Origin: Rhypophila decipiens
Taxonomy: Eukaryota > Ascomycota > Sordariomycetes > Sordariales > Naviculisporaceae
Assembly: GCA_033297075.1 (NCBI GenBank)
Contig: MU858109.1
Coordinates: 124,001 to 188,000, forward strand
Direction: 5' to 3'
Length of the DNA stretch: 64,000 nucleotides
The position numbers and the translations under genes are program-made. Positions 48,215 through 58,909 of the stretch are shown here, piece after piece; the first letter of the stretch is position 1, and every line of letters begins with the position of its first letter. Below the pieces are notes generated by a model. The model saw nothing but the letters and a program-made list of their open reading frames with translations. It searched no databases and had not been told where the DNA came from.

Positions 48215-49071
48215 CATGCTGGCGACCACTGACTCCGTGGGCTTCATGTTACCGAAGATGGTGAATTCAGTGGCAGATCGTGGAGCTGGGGAACTGGGGA
48301 ACTGGACCATGTGGTGGCTGTTACCTGCATCTTGATTCATGTTAGTATATAATCCAGTTTATGATAAACTCGCCTTCATCTTCTCTGGCCTGGTGCACCC
48401 CTTTCCCATGGATCCATGATTATACTGGTGAGGACTAATGTTGAATGAAACCCTAACCCTGCCTTGCACATGTCACAACCCCTGAACACGTCTCCCAGTT
48501 GGTGCACAGGTTCCAAACAAAGCCCCTTTTAGCAAGCCCCGCCTGCCCCTTTTGTGCCGATTGGACGCCCCCAGCATGAGAGTCCAGGGTCGTGCTTGAC
48601 CGATGTCCATCTACGAGCCCGGTCAGGCTCGGTGAAGGCCCAGATCGTCGTCGAGCCTGGTCGTGAGAAACGCACAAAGCAATCCATCAGGACTGATGGT
48701 CCCCAATTGGACGTGCATAAAGTGAACGCTGTACATACTTACATGTATCAGACAACCAATGTCTTGACTCGATGGCATTATATAGAGAGCTCAGCGCAGT
48801 CCGCTGCTGACAATGATAAAGTGGCAGAGCATTGACAAAGACTTGTTGTGATACATGATGGAGGAATGTGATGCCATGGAGCTACATGTATGCATAATGC
48901 AGCTGCGATAGCAAGACTTTGTCGTTTCTTCGACCTTTAGCGCGATTAAGTGCAATATTGTTCAGCAACCACTTTATCTACCGACGCCGTTGCCAACTTG
49001 AAAAGATAAGACAAAGAAAATTCTCGAATGGGAATAGCATTCAGAGCAGTCAGCAGAGCTGCCAGGTCCGA
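48215..49071. other. Intergenic, no gene seen
   Basis: Between the 60-residue gene and the convergent 663-residue gene. Nothing recognised. Confidence 0.45.
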
Positions 49072-51063
49072 TCACCACCTTGCAGACTTGGGCGGGCTTC
49101 GACTCCGCTCATCTGCCGCCCTCGACCTTCTGCCTCCTGTTCTCCTCCCTGATCCACGGCCATCCACACTCCTGCTGTCTCGTGGCCTAGGCGAACTGCT
49201 GCCCTCAAACACACTGGAAGCCTTACTAGACGCCCTACTGCAGCTTCTTCCTCGACCAATCACATCCCAAAAGACCTTTTGCCTCAGTTCCTCCAGCTCA
49301 CCATCCTGGTCTGTCCAGACGATTCTTTCATCCGCCCAGGGCGATGCATTCGGCATCAACACAACGACATGGACGTCCCGCCCAGCGTGGCGTTTCCCCA
49401 TTGGTTTCTCGGTCATTCTGATGCACCTCCTCACTGCGCCCCCCTTACCATTCCGACCATTGTCACCGTTGTCACCATCTACATCAGTCTTTACCGTTTC
49501 TGTCCCGTCGACTGCTGAGGCTACCTCTAACATCGACCGGTTAGCATGGAGAAGGGCCATGAGCTGGGGCACTGTGGCCACAATCCCGGTATCTGCATCT
49601 CTCTCAGCTCGACCACCAGCCCTCCTGCCACGACTCCGAGAACTCGAACTCTTGGTTCGGTATTCGCTCCTGCCAGTACTATTCGTCCGAATGTCATCTA
49701 CCCGCAGCAGGCTACTCGGCCGACGACATCTTCTTCGGTCTGGAACGTCATGATCATACTCCCTCTCCAGCTCACCATCCGCGTCTCGTCTTTCCCGCCG
49801 TCGCCCCCGTTTGGTGTAGATGTTTCCCCCATCATATTCATCATCTTCCTCCTCAGAGCTAAAGACTGCTCTCTCGCTTTTCAGCCTGCTAATTCTTGGA
49901 CTGGTTGGGCTTTTGACTTCCCCAGTCCCATAAAAGCCCTCTGTGTCCCTGGCACTGGCACCACTCAAAATCCTCGCATACAAAGGTCCCGGCCGGACTT
50001 GACTCCTCCACTTATATCTACCCTCAGAGGTAGAGTACTCGAGCACCGTCTTGCGAATATCCCGGTCGATGCGCATGTTGACCAGAATCCCCTTGGGGAC
50101 ATCCTCCATCGCAGCGAGAGGACGAATTCTTACGCCCTGCTCTCTTCTTCTTCTTCCCCGTCTATTTCCAGTCGCCCAGTTGTCATTATCTCCAGGCGAC
50201 TCTTCAAGGTCCACCTCGAACAGAGTTATCGTCCCCCAATGCGAATCCGACGCCCAAGTCAGGACCGACAAGTGGTTTGTCTCGCCTCTGTACTTTGAAA
50301 TGTCAAACATTTCGCACTCTAGTCTTTCTAGTTCGCGACGGGTCGAGGTCGGGGTTGATGGTGCACCAGTCGTATTGTCTGCGCCAGGAAGGAGGAGGAC
50401 ACGTTCCCCTGATGATTGGAACTCGCTCACGAATCCAGAAGTGTGGTATTTGTTTATCAACGGCTTGGCGAGCCGACCTAGACCAGAGACTGGTCCCGAG
50501 ACTTCGACACCGTCAAATGCGTCGATTACCTCCTCGTGAGAGGCGCGCATTGCCGGAGAGCGTTTCTTGGGGAGAATAATAGGAGTATAAGTGTCCCAGG
50601 AGAAGAAACTTGGTGATAATTTTCGAGGTGATGGAGACCGAGAACTGCGGGACACGCTGGTCTCAGATTCCGAGTCATCTGGTTCGTCAACCACGACGCG
50701 CGGAGACGCCGTTCTTGGGCTCGTCTCATGGTGATGAACCTCGCAGGGGCAGGGAAAGTGTGTCACAATTGGCGTGGTGATGTTGATTATCTGCGTCGCA
50801 AAGTAGAATGTCAATCCGGTAGTGTTGTTTGTACCGCTCGGATCGTCGGGGACTCGGAATGATGGGAATGGTGCATCCGTATTGGAACCTTGAGTGTCTT
50901 GGTCAGCTGCTCGTTCTTGAGCTGGAGCAGAGAATGGGATCAATGCTCGTGAATCGACCCGACCACGAGTCCTGGGCGAACTTGGACTGGGAATGAGGGC
51001 CCATGATGGCAGCTTGGATGCGTCATTCTCGGATTCCCCCCGCTGTATCGTAACTGCGGGCAT
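49072..51063 (-). CDS. Large disordered Ser/Arg-rich protein, unknown function
   Basis: One uninterrupted exon of 663 codons, by far the longest intronless unknown here. No signal peptide or membrane segment. Most of it is Ser/Arg/Glu-rich and probably disordered: SRSSRSPSPRK, RGRRRERRDADGE and a C-terminal RSRSPPKSARW. Two parts look ordered. One is about residues 240-400, with LSVLTWASDSHWGTITLFEVD, then VPKGILVNMRIDRDIRKTVLEYS and YKWRSQVRPGPLYARIL. The other is near residues 540-610 with MALLHANRSMLEVA, DVHVVVLMPNASPWADERIVW and the acidic DQDGELEELRQKVFWDV. The long open frame against three clearly random antisense frames supports coding. SR-like composition would fit a nuclear or RNA-linked role, but that is only inference. 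Confidence 0.75.
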   Translation of the reverse strand: MPAVTIQRGESENDASKLPSWALIPSPSSPRTRGRVDSRALIPFSAPAQERAADQDTQGSNTDAPFPSFRVPDDPSGTNNTTGLTFYFATQIINITTPIVTHFPCPCEVHHHETSPRTASPRVVVDEPDDSESETSVSRSSRSPSPRKLSPSFFSWDTYTPIILPKKRSPAMRASHEEVIDAFDGVEVSGPVSGLGRLAKPLINKYHTSGFVSEFQSSGERVLLLPGADNTTGAPSTPTSTRRELERLECEMFDISKYRGETNHLSVLTWASDSHWGTITLFEVDLEESPGDNDNWATGNRRGRRRREQGVRIRPLAAMEDVPKGILVNMRIDRDIRKTVLEYSTSEGRYKWRSQVRPGPLYARILSGASARDTEGFYGTGEVKSPTSPRISRLKSERAVFSSEEEDDEYDGGNIYTKRGRRRERRDADGELEREYDHDVPDRRRCRRPSSLLRVDDIRTNSTGRSEYRTKSSSSRSRGRRAGGRAERDADTGIVATVPQLMALLHANRSMLEVASAVDGTETVKTDVDGDNGDNGRNGKGGAVRRCIRMTEKPMGKRHAGRDVHVVVLMPNASPWADERIVWTDQDGELEELRQKVFWDVIGRGRSCSRASSKASSVFEGSSSPRPRDSRSVDGRGSGRRTGGRRSRAADERSRSPPKSARW

Positions 51064-52564
51064 TTCGTCTGATGCAACTGGCTAGCAGTTATCAAATTTG
51101 AGTAGCGGTTTGGAAAATGATGAGAGGCGTGTGGCCGCCTGTAAGAGGGAATGCGTCAGTTTAATTCGACTCCTGTCCGGATTGAACTGAACTCGTATGT
51201 TGGTGAATTTCTCATTATTCTGTTCCACGCCACAACTGAAGGGATTACTAGCAGTTTTGAGCGTCCTGCTGGTGCTCATCTGAGGCACTATGTCAGCCCA
51301 TGAAGTGACCGCTTTGCGGCGCTGGGTCACAACCCATGGAAGGTCGTTGCAAGCGCTGGTTTCAGTCGCTGAATGTGAGCGAAATGGGGATACAGGAGCC
51401 AGTTGCAGAGGCCTTGGTGGTTACAAAAGTCTTTTTGTTGGTGTGAAAGACACACGCGTGTCCCTGACCCGGGCCGATGGTGGCCAGCCGACCTGGTGTT
51501 GGCCCGTCACAGAGGGTGAGGCGCAGCAACTATTTTGGCCATCGTCAAGTGCGGCGAGGTCGGCGGTTCGAGTCCGCTCGGCGACAAATCTTTTCCGCTG
51601 TTTTTCTTATTTTGCTTCATAGCCTACCGATATATGACCGGAATCCACTTTCATAATATGTACTTTCTTTTTTTCCTACTGTTTCTCCGTCTGCTCCGAA
51701 CTGCGCGAGTTCGGTTGTACCTTCCCTGCCCCGTTCCACTAACACGAGGAACCCCAGCAGATAACTCAGCTCACACAGATGCATAATCTTGATAAGCTGG
51801 GGTCTAGGGTTCTACATACCGAAGAGAAAATCATCTGTTGACGCTATCATGGGCAGCTTCGTGCCCCTTACACAATACACCCCACTGTCTTGGCTATCAT
51901 CCAAGGTAAAATGGTAAATAACATGTCAGCTTTTATGAACCATCCCGTCTTCTCCCTCAGCTGCTTTGCACGACAAAAACCCGAGATATCAAAACGAGTA
52001 CGGCACTTGGAGGTCAACGTGCATTATCTAAGTGCCGCCCTGCCACACCTAACCCTCGCTGTATTGATTCAACAGTCCATCCACCTACCCCTTTGAGCCT
52101 TAGGTCCGTTTGAGAATAGAACAAGTCTTGGCGAATCACAGCTCCCACAGCTCCCACGGCAGCCACCCCCACCCGAAATAGGTACTGACAGTGACAAGCA
52201 CAACATGCTGCATCACCAGTGCAGGGAGCGGGATGCGCCGATTGCCATTATTTCTAGCACATTGTGCCCGCAGATAATGCTATTCGCCAGATAACGCTTA
52301 CATGTAGATGAGGGCTTTTCACGTCCGACTGCCCCTTGGACCTCACCTCTAGTCGACCACAGCACACAAGATAAGTACGTAATTGGATAATGATCATCCA
52401 CGACCAGCAGATGGGTGTTATCAGATCTGCTTATGCAACACGTGGGTTGGTAGCCTGCCATAATGAGATACCGAGCAGGGATTCTCATGTAGGTACCCGT
52501 TGATCAGAGAGGCAGTATTGTGGTGTAGCGAGAGGATGGAACGAAGAACTGGACTACCTCGTAG
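51064..52564. other. Intergenic with a tRNA-like T-arm
   Basis: About 1.5 kb. The only notable element is a B-box/T-arm-like hairpin followed by a T run near 51557..51596. No protein gene seen. Confidence 0.45.
51557..51596 (+). other. tRNA T-arm/B-box-like element
   Basis: GGCGG-TTCGAGT-CCGCT forms a T-arm with a perfect Pol III B-box (GGTTCGAGTCC), preceded by an AGGTC-type variable segment and followed by CGGCGAC-A and then AATCTTTT. I could not find a matching 5' acceptor strand (GTCGCCG) or a good A-box upstream, so I do not call a tRNA gene. It may be a tRNA relic or SINE-like promoter. Confidence 0.35.
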
Positions 52565-52572
52565 TATATATA
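52565..52572 (+). promoter_or_regulatory. TATA box of the RNase gene
   Basis: TATATATA, 97 bp before the ATG of the guanyl RNase gene. Confidence 0.5.
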
Positions 52573-52661
52573 TCGGTGCCGTCTCGCCGTGATAATGACT
52601 GTTTGGACCTTGAACGAGTATCACCAATTCTTCCTCCTCCGTTCCCCTGACAGCTGCAACA

Positions 52662-53212
52662 ATGTATATCCTCAACACTCTTATTACCCTCCTTGTGGCC
52701 GTCCCGGCAGTTTTCAGTGCGCCCACTGAGCTCGTCGAGGTCGCTGCCCTTGAGAAGCGGGCCAGCGCAACATGGCAAGTTCCACGTTATTACTACTACA
52801 AGAGCTGAAACATACCAAAGGTATCTAACGTTCAAAACAGTGGCGGGGTTTACTATTCCGCCGCAGCCGTCAACGCAGCCAGCGTCCGCGCATGCAACTT
52901 CTACAAGGCCGGAACTGCAGTCGGCGGCTATCCCCATACGTACAACAACTATGAAGGATTCACCTTTGCCGTGGCTGGACCATATCAGGAGTTTCCCATT
53001 CTCAGCAGTGGGGCTTTGTATAACGGAGGTAAGAAATCATGTCCCTTGCCCGCATTCCAACACCACTGCATTATCATTGTTTGCTGACAGTCACCATTCT
53101 CTCAGGTTCCCCTGGTCCCGATAGAGTGATCATCAACGTTCCGGCTTGCAAGCAGGCCGGCGCAATCACTCATACTGGAGCGAGCGGAAATGCATTCAAA
53201 AAGTGCACATGA
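52662..53212 (+). CDS. Secreted guanyl-specific ribonuclease (RNase T1/F1/N1 family)
   Basis: Cuts single-stranded RNA after G. Exons 52662..52774, 52841..53028 and 53106..53212 give 135 residues. A signal peptide covers about residues 1-19. A short propeptide ends in a dibasic-type LEKR site, so the mature enzyme starts near residue 34. Catalytic residues by homology to RNase T1 are His70 ([12 protein letters not shown]), Glu88 (YQEFPI), Arg107 (GPDRVIIN) and His123 ([10 protein letters not shown]). Four cysteines (38, 56, 115, 134) fit two disulfides. Intron 1 begins with GC (TG|GCAAGT) and ends AACAG; only this reading restores the conserved Cys38. Intron 2 is GTAAGA...TCTCAG. Recognition is firm. 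Confidence 0.93.
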
Positions 53213-55305
53213 GTGGTGACTGGGGGAGTTTATCATGTTCTATTAGTATACGGCTGTTCACACCAGTCGCATCAGTAGGCGCTGTTTTTTTTTGGGCAAT
53301 ATTTGGAGATAGTCTTGCAGAATAATAGCATCGAGCTCAGGATCAAAACAGTGGTTGAAATCGGACATACAAGATCTGGAGTGACTACTCTCCGTTGCCA
53401 AGAGTTCTGGTATCCAGCAAGTACATCATGTCCTTTGTCGATTTCATGACCAGTCGCAATCCAGCACAAACCATCACTCATCATCTCCTTTCTTGCATCG
53501 TATCAATGAACTTCCCTATCGTGATTCCCCAGCGCTTCTCAGTCCCAACGAATCAACTCGAAATCAGTTACTCACTCCAGTGAACTCGTATCTCTTGTTT
53601 GTCACCATCCCATAAAGCCGTTGGTAAGTACCCTGAGTGTAATACTGGTCCTCAGGCCGGGTTCTGTTATTGGCCTCCTGGAATGAGGACTCCAGTGAGC
53701 AGTATTAGTGACCCATTTGCCCAAACGAGGATCATGATATTCTTGGCGCCCGCCGTACAGTGGCTGCCATGGATACCCATCCGTCCGCTCGAATCCGGGG
53801 TTAATGATCTCGTCTGTTGGGGCCGGTTTCGGGATCGGCACATTGTCCGGGTCCGGGGCCTTGCCGGCGATGGGCGAGTAGGGGTCAACTGGGGCAGGTC
53901 TCTGCGGGCCGGCATCTACTTGGACTTGAAGACTGGAGAAAAAGCTACGAAGGCGGCGGGGAGAGACAAGTTACAGTGCATCGTCGTGTTTGTCGTGCTA
54001 GATCGGAAAATTGTTACGCTGGGGAAGGGCGGTCCTGATATTGAATTTTTTTTTTAAAAAGAAAAGGGAAACACATGACTGGTGATGACAAAGAGAATGC
54101 GTAGAATGAGGAGTCAAATGCTCTTTAAACATCCATCTCTGCAAGGGGTAGAGATTTCATACAGCGTGAGGCAGCCCAGGATGCTGTCAGTGTCCAATAA
54201 CAAGAGGGCGTATTTGCCACGGTTCCGATCAGGAAAAGAGGCGCTACTCGAAGCGAATGACACCAAGGTCCCAAAACAACTGAAGACCTCAAGTGTCTTT
54301 GCCCAAGGCTGGCTTGTTCAAGGTTGCCAGCGGACTAGCGCCTAAAGAGACTCATAAGGCTAGCCCTATGCCAAGAAAGCCGAACTCCAAGCCCCCGGGG
54401 TTTAGGGGCTTTTAGGGTCCACAACGCCATCATCTGCTGTCCTCAAATGCAACTTGATAGGTATGCTCCAGGGAGCATGCGCCGCGAGTTCATAGTCTTA
54501 CTTCTGTGATATTAACTGGCCGGTTTGTTGGAGAAATTGAACAAATTCTTGGACATGACAGGTGAATGAAGCCTGAATATCACCAGCAAGCTCTTCCAGT
54601 CGATCTCTCATTGATATGCTGAGGGACAGCCGCTTTGAAGAAACCATATTGGGGAACCCGATACGGAAAGATGCAATGAGAATGGAGCAACCAAGAAATA
54701 AGTTGTAAGGGGCAGAGCAGTCCCCGTCAGCTAAGCAAGTAGATCCGAGACGGGAAGATCCAGGAACCGGTCAAATTATTAGCAACGGAGAACAATACAA
54801 CAATGCGGATAAGAGGTGAAAGAAGTAATCAGAGCCGAGAAAAGAGCAGTGTGTCCCAAAAGAAAAAACCAAGTATTGCTTATTAACTAAAATAACCTCA
54901 ATAACGTTAATACTATAAAAGAAATCCTGACCTTGATATCAATCTTTTCCTCCCGATGGCTGTATGTTTCATCTCAAAGGTCCGCGCTAATATGCTAGTA
55001 TAAAGACAGAAATATCAAATAAAAACAAGGGAGAAGACTGTATGGATCTGAGGAAGAGCACAATGAGCAGAAATATCCGGTGCAACGTCTCCGATTTTCC
55101 TATCCCACCGCATCCTCGCGATGCGCAAAATAGACAAAAAAGACAACGCAAGTAACACAATGTACCAAAATTGCATGAGAAATTTCCCATGTGGATGTTC
55201 CTGCCAACCGGAACGAACCTGATATACCACCTGCTACACATCCTTCCATCCTCCCCAAACAATTGAAGCCTGAAGGCTTCCTATCAATTGTTCCGACCAC
55301 GAAAT
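53213..55305. other. Intergenic, partly AT-rich; one orphan exon-like frame
   Basis: A minus-strand frame open from about 53934 to 53602 encodes Pro-rich sequence (APVDPYSPIAGKAPDPDN, then GYPWQPLYGGRQEYHDPRLG). It has an acceptor-like CTCCAG at its start but no convincing first exon, so it is not called as a gene. 54.3-55.0 kb is AT-rich with no ORF of note. Confidence 0.4.
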
Positions 55306-56034
55306 TCAGGCAGGGGGCCCTTGGGCGACTCGACCGGCAGTGGTCAAAGCTGCCTCAGCTTCAAGTTTGCCCTCCAGGCCCATCAGGTATGCTTTTGTTA
55401 GAAACAAGCCATGCGATCCTGCACAGTTCCATGGTGTGTACCAGTCAGGTTTGTCATAGTTCCACCCGGCCTCATAAATCGGTAACTCCTGGCGAAGAAT
55501 GGATCTCGGGTCGTCGATGATCTGAGGAGATACAGACCGAGGAGATGTCCGTGTTGTTTGGTTTTCCTCGATGGCCATGCGCGCTGCGATAAAGATGACT
55601 TTGACCATTTGGACAAGGCTTTTGTCACGCTCGTCACGTTCGTCACGCTCGTCACGCTCGTCACGCTTGTCATGCTTGTCGCTTTTATCATGCGACCGCG
55701 ACGAGCTCAACGTTCCCTTAAATGCGGACGCCATGAAGGTATTCCCCTCAAGATTCGTTCTCAAAATCAGCTGGCGACGGAATGTTTTGGCTTGGGGGTA
55801 AATTGGGGGGTGGCGTGTCGGGAGACCAAGTATATATTCCAGAAGTTCGATAGGACCGAATTCCATAATCTGGCAGAGAATATCCTTGGCCTCATTGCCA
55901 TTGCGGGCCAAGAGTTCCCGGACCTCGTCTTTATTCAGGGTGCGGATAGTTGAGCTGGTTTTTTGCTTCTTAATCTTCATGATCAGGCGGGCTAGGGGCG
56001 TCCGAGTCTTACTGTCCTTCTTTGACAGGACCAT
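55306..56034 (-). CDS. 242-residue protein of unknown function with RDE repeat
   Basis: A single exon of 242 residues. The start is basic (KKDSKTRTPLARLIMKIKKQKT). A possible ordered segment follows (NKDEVRELLARNGNEAKDILCQIMEFGPIELLEYILGL). A charged low-complexity region repeats Asp-Glu-Arg four times, flanked by DK units, encoded by a 9-bp tandem repeat. The C-terminal part reads YEAGWNYDKPDWYTPWNCAGSHG and LTKAYLMGLEGKLEAEAALT. No signal peptide or transmembrane segment. The N-terminal and C-terminal blocks have normal coding composition, but I recognise no domain. It could be a lineage-specific gene. Confidence 0.6.
   Translation of the reverse strand: MVLSKKDSKTRTPLARLIMKIKKQKTSSTIRTLNKDEVRELLARNGNEAKDILCQIMEFGPIELLEYILGLPTRHPPIYPQAKTFRRQLILRTNLEGNTFMASAFKGTLSSSRSHDKSDKHDKRDERDERDERDERDKSLVQMVKVIFIAARMAIEENQTTRTSPRSVSPQIIDDPRSILRQELPIYEAGWNYDKPDWYTPWNCAGSHGLFLTKAYLMGLEGKLEAEAALTTAGRVAQGPPA
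55624..55680 (-). repeat. 9-bp coding tandem repeat (RDE)n
   Basis: About six units of GACGAGCGT (minus strand), degenerate at the edges (GACAAGCGT, GACAAGCAT), inside the 242-residue gene. Unit length keeps the frame. Confidence 0.85.
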
Positions 56035-56924
56035 TGTGGAATGAAGCTCTGTGATAAAGATGACGATAGGGATCTACGGGTAGCGATGCCAAAGCGTAAG
56101 TATATGGGTAAGAATGAAGCGTTGAAATCTGCGACCAGTGCTGACTAGTTGTTTGTGGGGAGACGCCTGGGTGGGTGGAAATGGTGGGAGTCGCGTCTTG
56201 CAAAATCAGAGGTTCTGAGGTTTAAGTAGTGCGAGGTCGAGTAGTGAACATACTACTCTTATTGTCATTACTCATGCGTTTACAGGTATGGGTGATCAAT
56301 AGGCTGTGTCACAAGAGCATGTGAATGGGTCCTGTCACCAGCAAATGTCAACTTCCAGTGACGGTCTCTGGAATTGGCCATTCACTGACAACGGCATGAC
56401 AGCAATTGCTTTCATCTGAATGTTGGCTCTCTCTAAAAAGTCAAAATTGATCACCAACCAATCGGATGGTTATGTCACTAGGGGCTCACCGCAAAGGGTG
56501 CGAGTCATTGTTTGCGTCACGGTTCATCTTTTCAATAATTTTCAGGGACATGGCCATGCTCATCTCCATAATGCAACTCTTTCATTCATCATGAACTATG
56601 AAGCAGCCGATGTCGATATTCAGGTGGACCATATTCCTGCCCCGACACACCACGGCCATCGAACGAAATCTAGAAGCACTGACACAGTCTGTTTAAGTTA
56701 CGTCAGGCCCTGGAAAGTTCACGTGGCTACTGGGTGTGAACCATGCGAATGTGAATCACACTTTGACAGGAATTTTCACTTGACAAGAAAGACGGACGAG
56801 GACACCGTTGGATTAAAACAGCAAAGTAAATTCTCACACCAGCACGGCCAAGACTCATGAAGCTAAGAAATTCCGAATTGTCCCTCCTCCTCGTCACCAC
56901 CCAAATCCGCCTCCGTCGTCTGGA
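56035..56924. other. Intergenic, no gene seen
   Basis: Between two minus-strand genes. The plus-strand ORF at 56420..56860 shows no domain. Confidence 0.45.
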
Positions 56925-57495
56925 TCACTGCATCCCATACGTCATGTGCCACATGTCGACCGTGAACCCAGTGGGCGAGGGCTTCATGACTCCAAAAGCA
57001 AAAGCATAGTTCATCCACCAGAAATCCTTGGAGCCGGTCTGGAAGGTGCCGCGGACAAGGATGATGCCGTTGGCGCCTTGCATGACGCCCGACATCTGGA
57101 GGTAGATGTTGGAGTTGTCCATGGCGCGGATGTGGGCGCGCATGTCGGAATACGAATAGCCGTTTTGGGTCGACAGGCTCCAGTCTGCTCCTAGGGCCAG
57201 CATTTTGCCTGTGTCTGGGTGTTAATATGGAATCAATGTTGATGGTGATATGCAGCCATAAGGCAGTCGTACCAGCAATTTTGGGCCCGGACACGGCGCC
57301 GCCGATGACGGGAATCACGGTCACATTTCCGGCTGGGACGGCACCAATGTCTACCGGCAAGCCGACACTGATGTTCCCGCTAAACAGAAACTGCACGCCC
57401 GGTGGAACCGGGTTGTCTTTGAGCGACTGGGCCGCGCCAGTGACGGCTTGGCCAAGAAGGCCGGTGGCAACGGTGAGAAGGGAAAAGAAATGCAT
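56925..57495 (-). CDS. Secreted DUF3237 (UPF0311) family protein
   Basis: Exons 57495..57273 and 57208..56925 with a 64-bp intron (GTACGA...GACACAG) give 168 residues. A signal peptide covers about residues 1-20 (LLTVATGLLGQAVTGA). The rest matches the DUF3237 pattern: FLFSGNISVGLPVDIGAVPAG, then VIPVIGGAVSGPKIAGKML, GADWSLS, and SDMRAHIRAMDNSNIYLQMSGV, RGTFQTG, NYAFAFG. DUF3237 proteins form a beta-barrel; no biochemical activity is established to my knowledge. The splice restores the GGxxxGPKIxGK run. Export is unusual for a family known mainly from cytosolic bacterial proteins. Confidence 0.8.
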
Positions 57496-58909
57496 CTTGT
57501 TCTGAGAACCGGGTTGAAAGGACGTATGGCGTGATGCGTACGGGAAGCTCAACACCACCGGAAGCTGGGGAAGCGGGACTACCTATGAATCAAGGCCGAG
57601 ACTTGTCGAGAAGTAAATGGAAAATCTCATTTATTTCCGCCTTGTCATCCGCACCTCATTCCCGGTACGGCATTATCCCAGTGCCATTGTGATGATGGAG
57701 GCTTGATAGTAGATATTGATAGGGGTTCCGCTAGGCGTTACATCATGGGCGTCTTGGCGAACACGTTACGTGCGTGTCGTATCTCTTTTCATTAGCCGGA
57801 TACAGAAATGGAATCACGGTAGTGAGGAGATGGTTATCGGAAAGTGGATGGAGCTATAAACATTCCTCTATACACAGATATTGATATTGATCCAGAAGTG
57901 ATTATCATGGCTCTATAGGTCTACAACAACGGAGGCTCTTATAAGAGAGGTCCTGGTGGGAAGCGGAGTCTGGACAATTTACCCGTGTGGTCAATCCTGC
58001 ATGTGGACAAGGGACCAGACCCCCAAGAGGTCGGAATAACGGGCGTGATTGGACAGTTCTACGCCACGGCCGTGTTGGGATGCCGAAGTAGCTGCCAGAG
58101 TCCGAGGAATGGGCGCCGTTCCTGGTTTTGCGGTTCCTGTCTTGCATATGTATAATGTGCCGACGATTGATGGATAAAATGCATGAAATGCCTGACCTGC
58201 CTCACTCATGCCCGCCGCCCAGGACCAGGTGCCGGGATGACCAACCGCATGTCACTCTTCGGTGAGAAGGCGCCGCTTGGGGTGGCGATCTCCAATTAAG
58301 CCCAACGGAACGGATAAGCTAGTGTCAGGAGTTGACAAGTCTCAGCGTAGCATTCCTGAGCACATTATCCAAAGCGACAATAAGCTCTCCAGATGGCCGA
58401 GAATGATGCGGTTTGTTATCGCAGTTTCCGCTTGCTTCAAAGACTGGGCTATGGAAAAGATAATAAAGGTTGTATATATCAGGTTTGTTATAAATAGCAA
58501 GGAAGGATCCGACGTGCATGGAACTCTGTAGGGCAAATGAATGTGCGACTTGACAGCACTCTATGGGCAAATGGCCCCAGGGTCTAGAATGATGGATGGA
58601 AGAGGTTGACGGGGGTTAATCACTACCATGTGTATTAGATTGTAGTGGGGGACCCTATTCGGCGCTCCCATCCGAGCCACGAATCAACGGTAACGTTGCC
58701 GAGTGCCAATGCCCTTGGTGGTTGATCTTGGTATTGATCGGTTCAGAGCCAGAAAACATCGGCAATCGATCTCAAACTGGCAAGCCAGCGGCAGTCATAT
58801 CCAATACGAGGGACATTGATATAGCTTTGCTGGTCACGGCCGGAGTTTGCTGATAGCTGGTGGCCTGGATGCTTTGTCGCTCTGTCAAAACCAAGACACG
58901 GAATAGGAT
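57496..58909. other. Intergenic, no gene seen
   Basis: 1.4 kb between the divergent DUF3237 and lipase genes. ORFs under 90 codons only. Confidence 0.5.

Noticed and set aside
49028..50298. Plus-strand ORFs of 241 and 250 codons opposite the 663-codon gene
   Set aside because: Ser/Pro/Leu-rich mirror translations of an Arg/Glu/Ser-rich gene in two different frames; no start context.
51506..51585. 80-nt tRNA gene beginning GTCACAG
   Set aside because: Only five of seven acceptor pairs form and there is no D-arm or anticodon arm; reported only as a B-box-like element.
54370..54430. TTAGGG-like runs near 54.4 kb and CCCTAA near 48.45 kb
   Set aside because: Only one or two units each; not a telomere or interstitial telomeric array.
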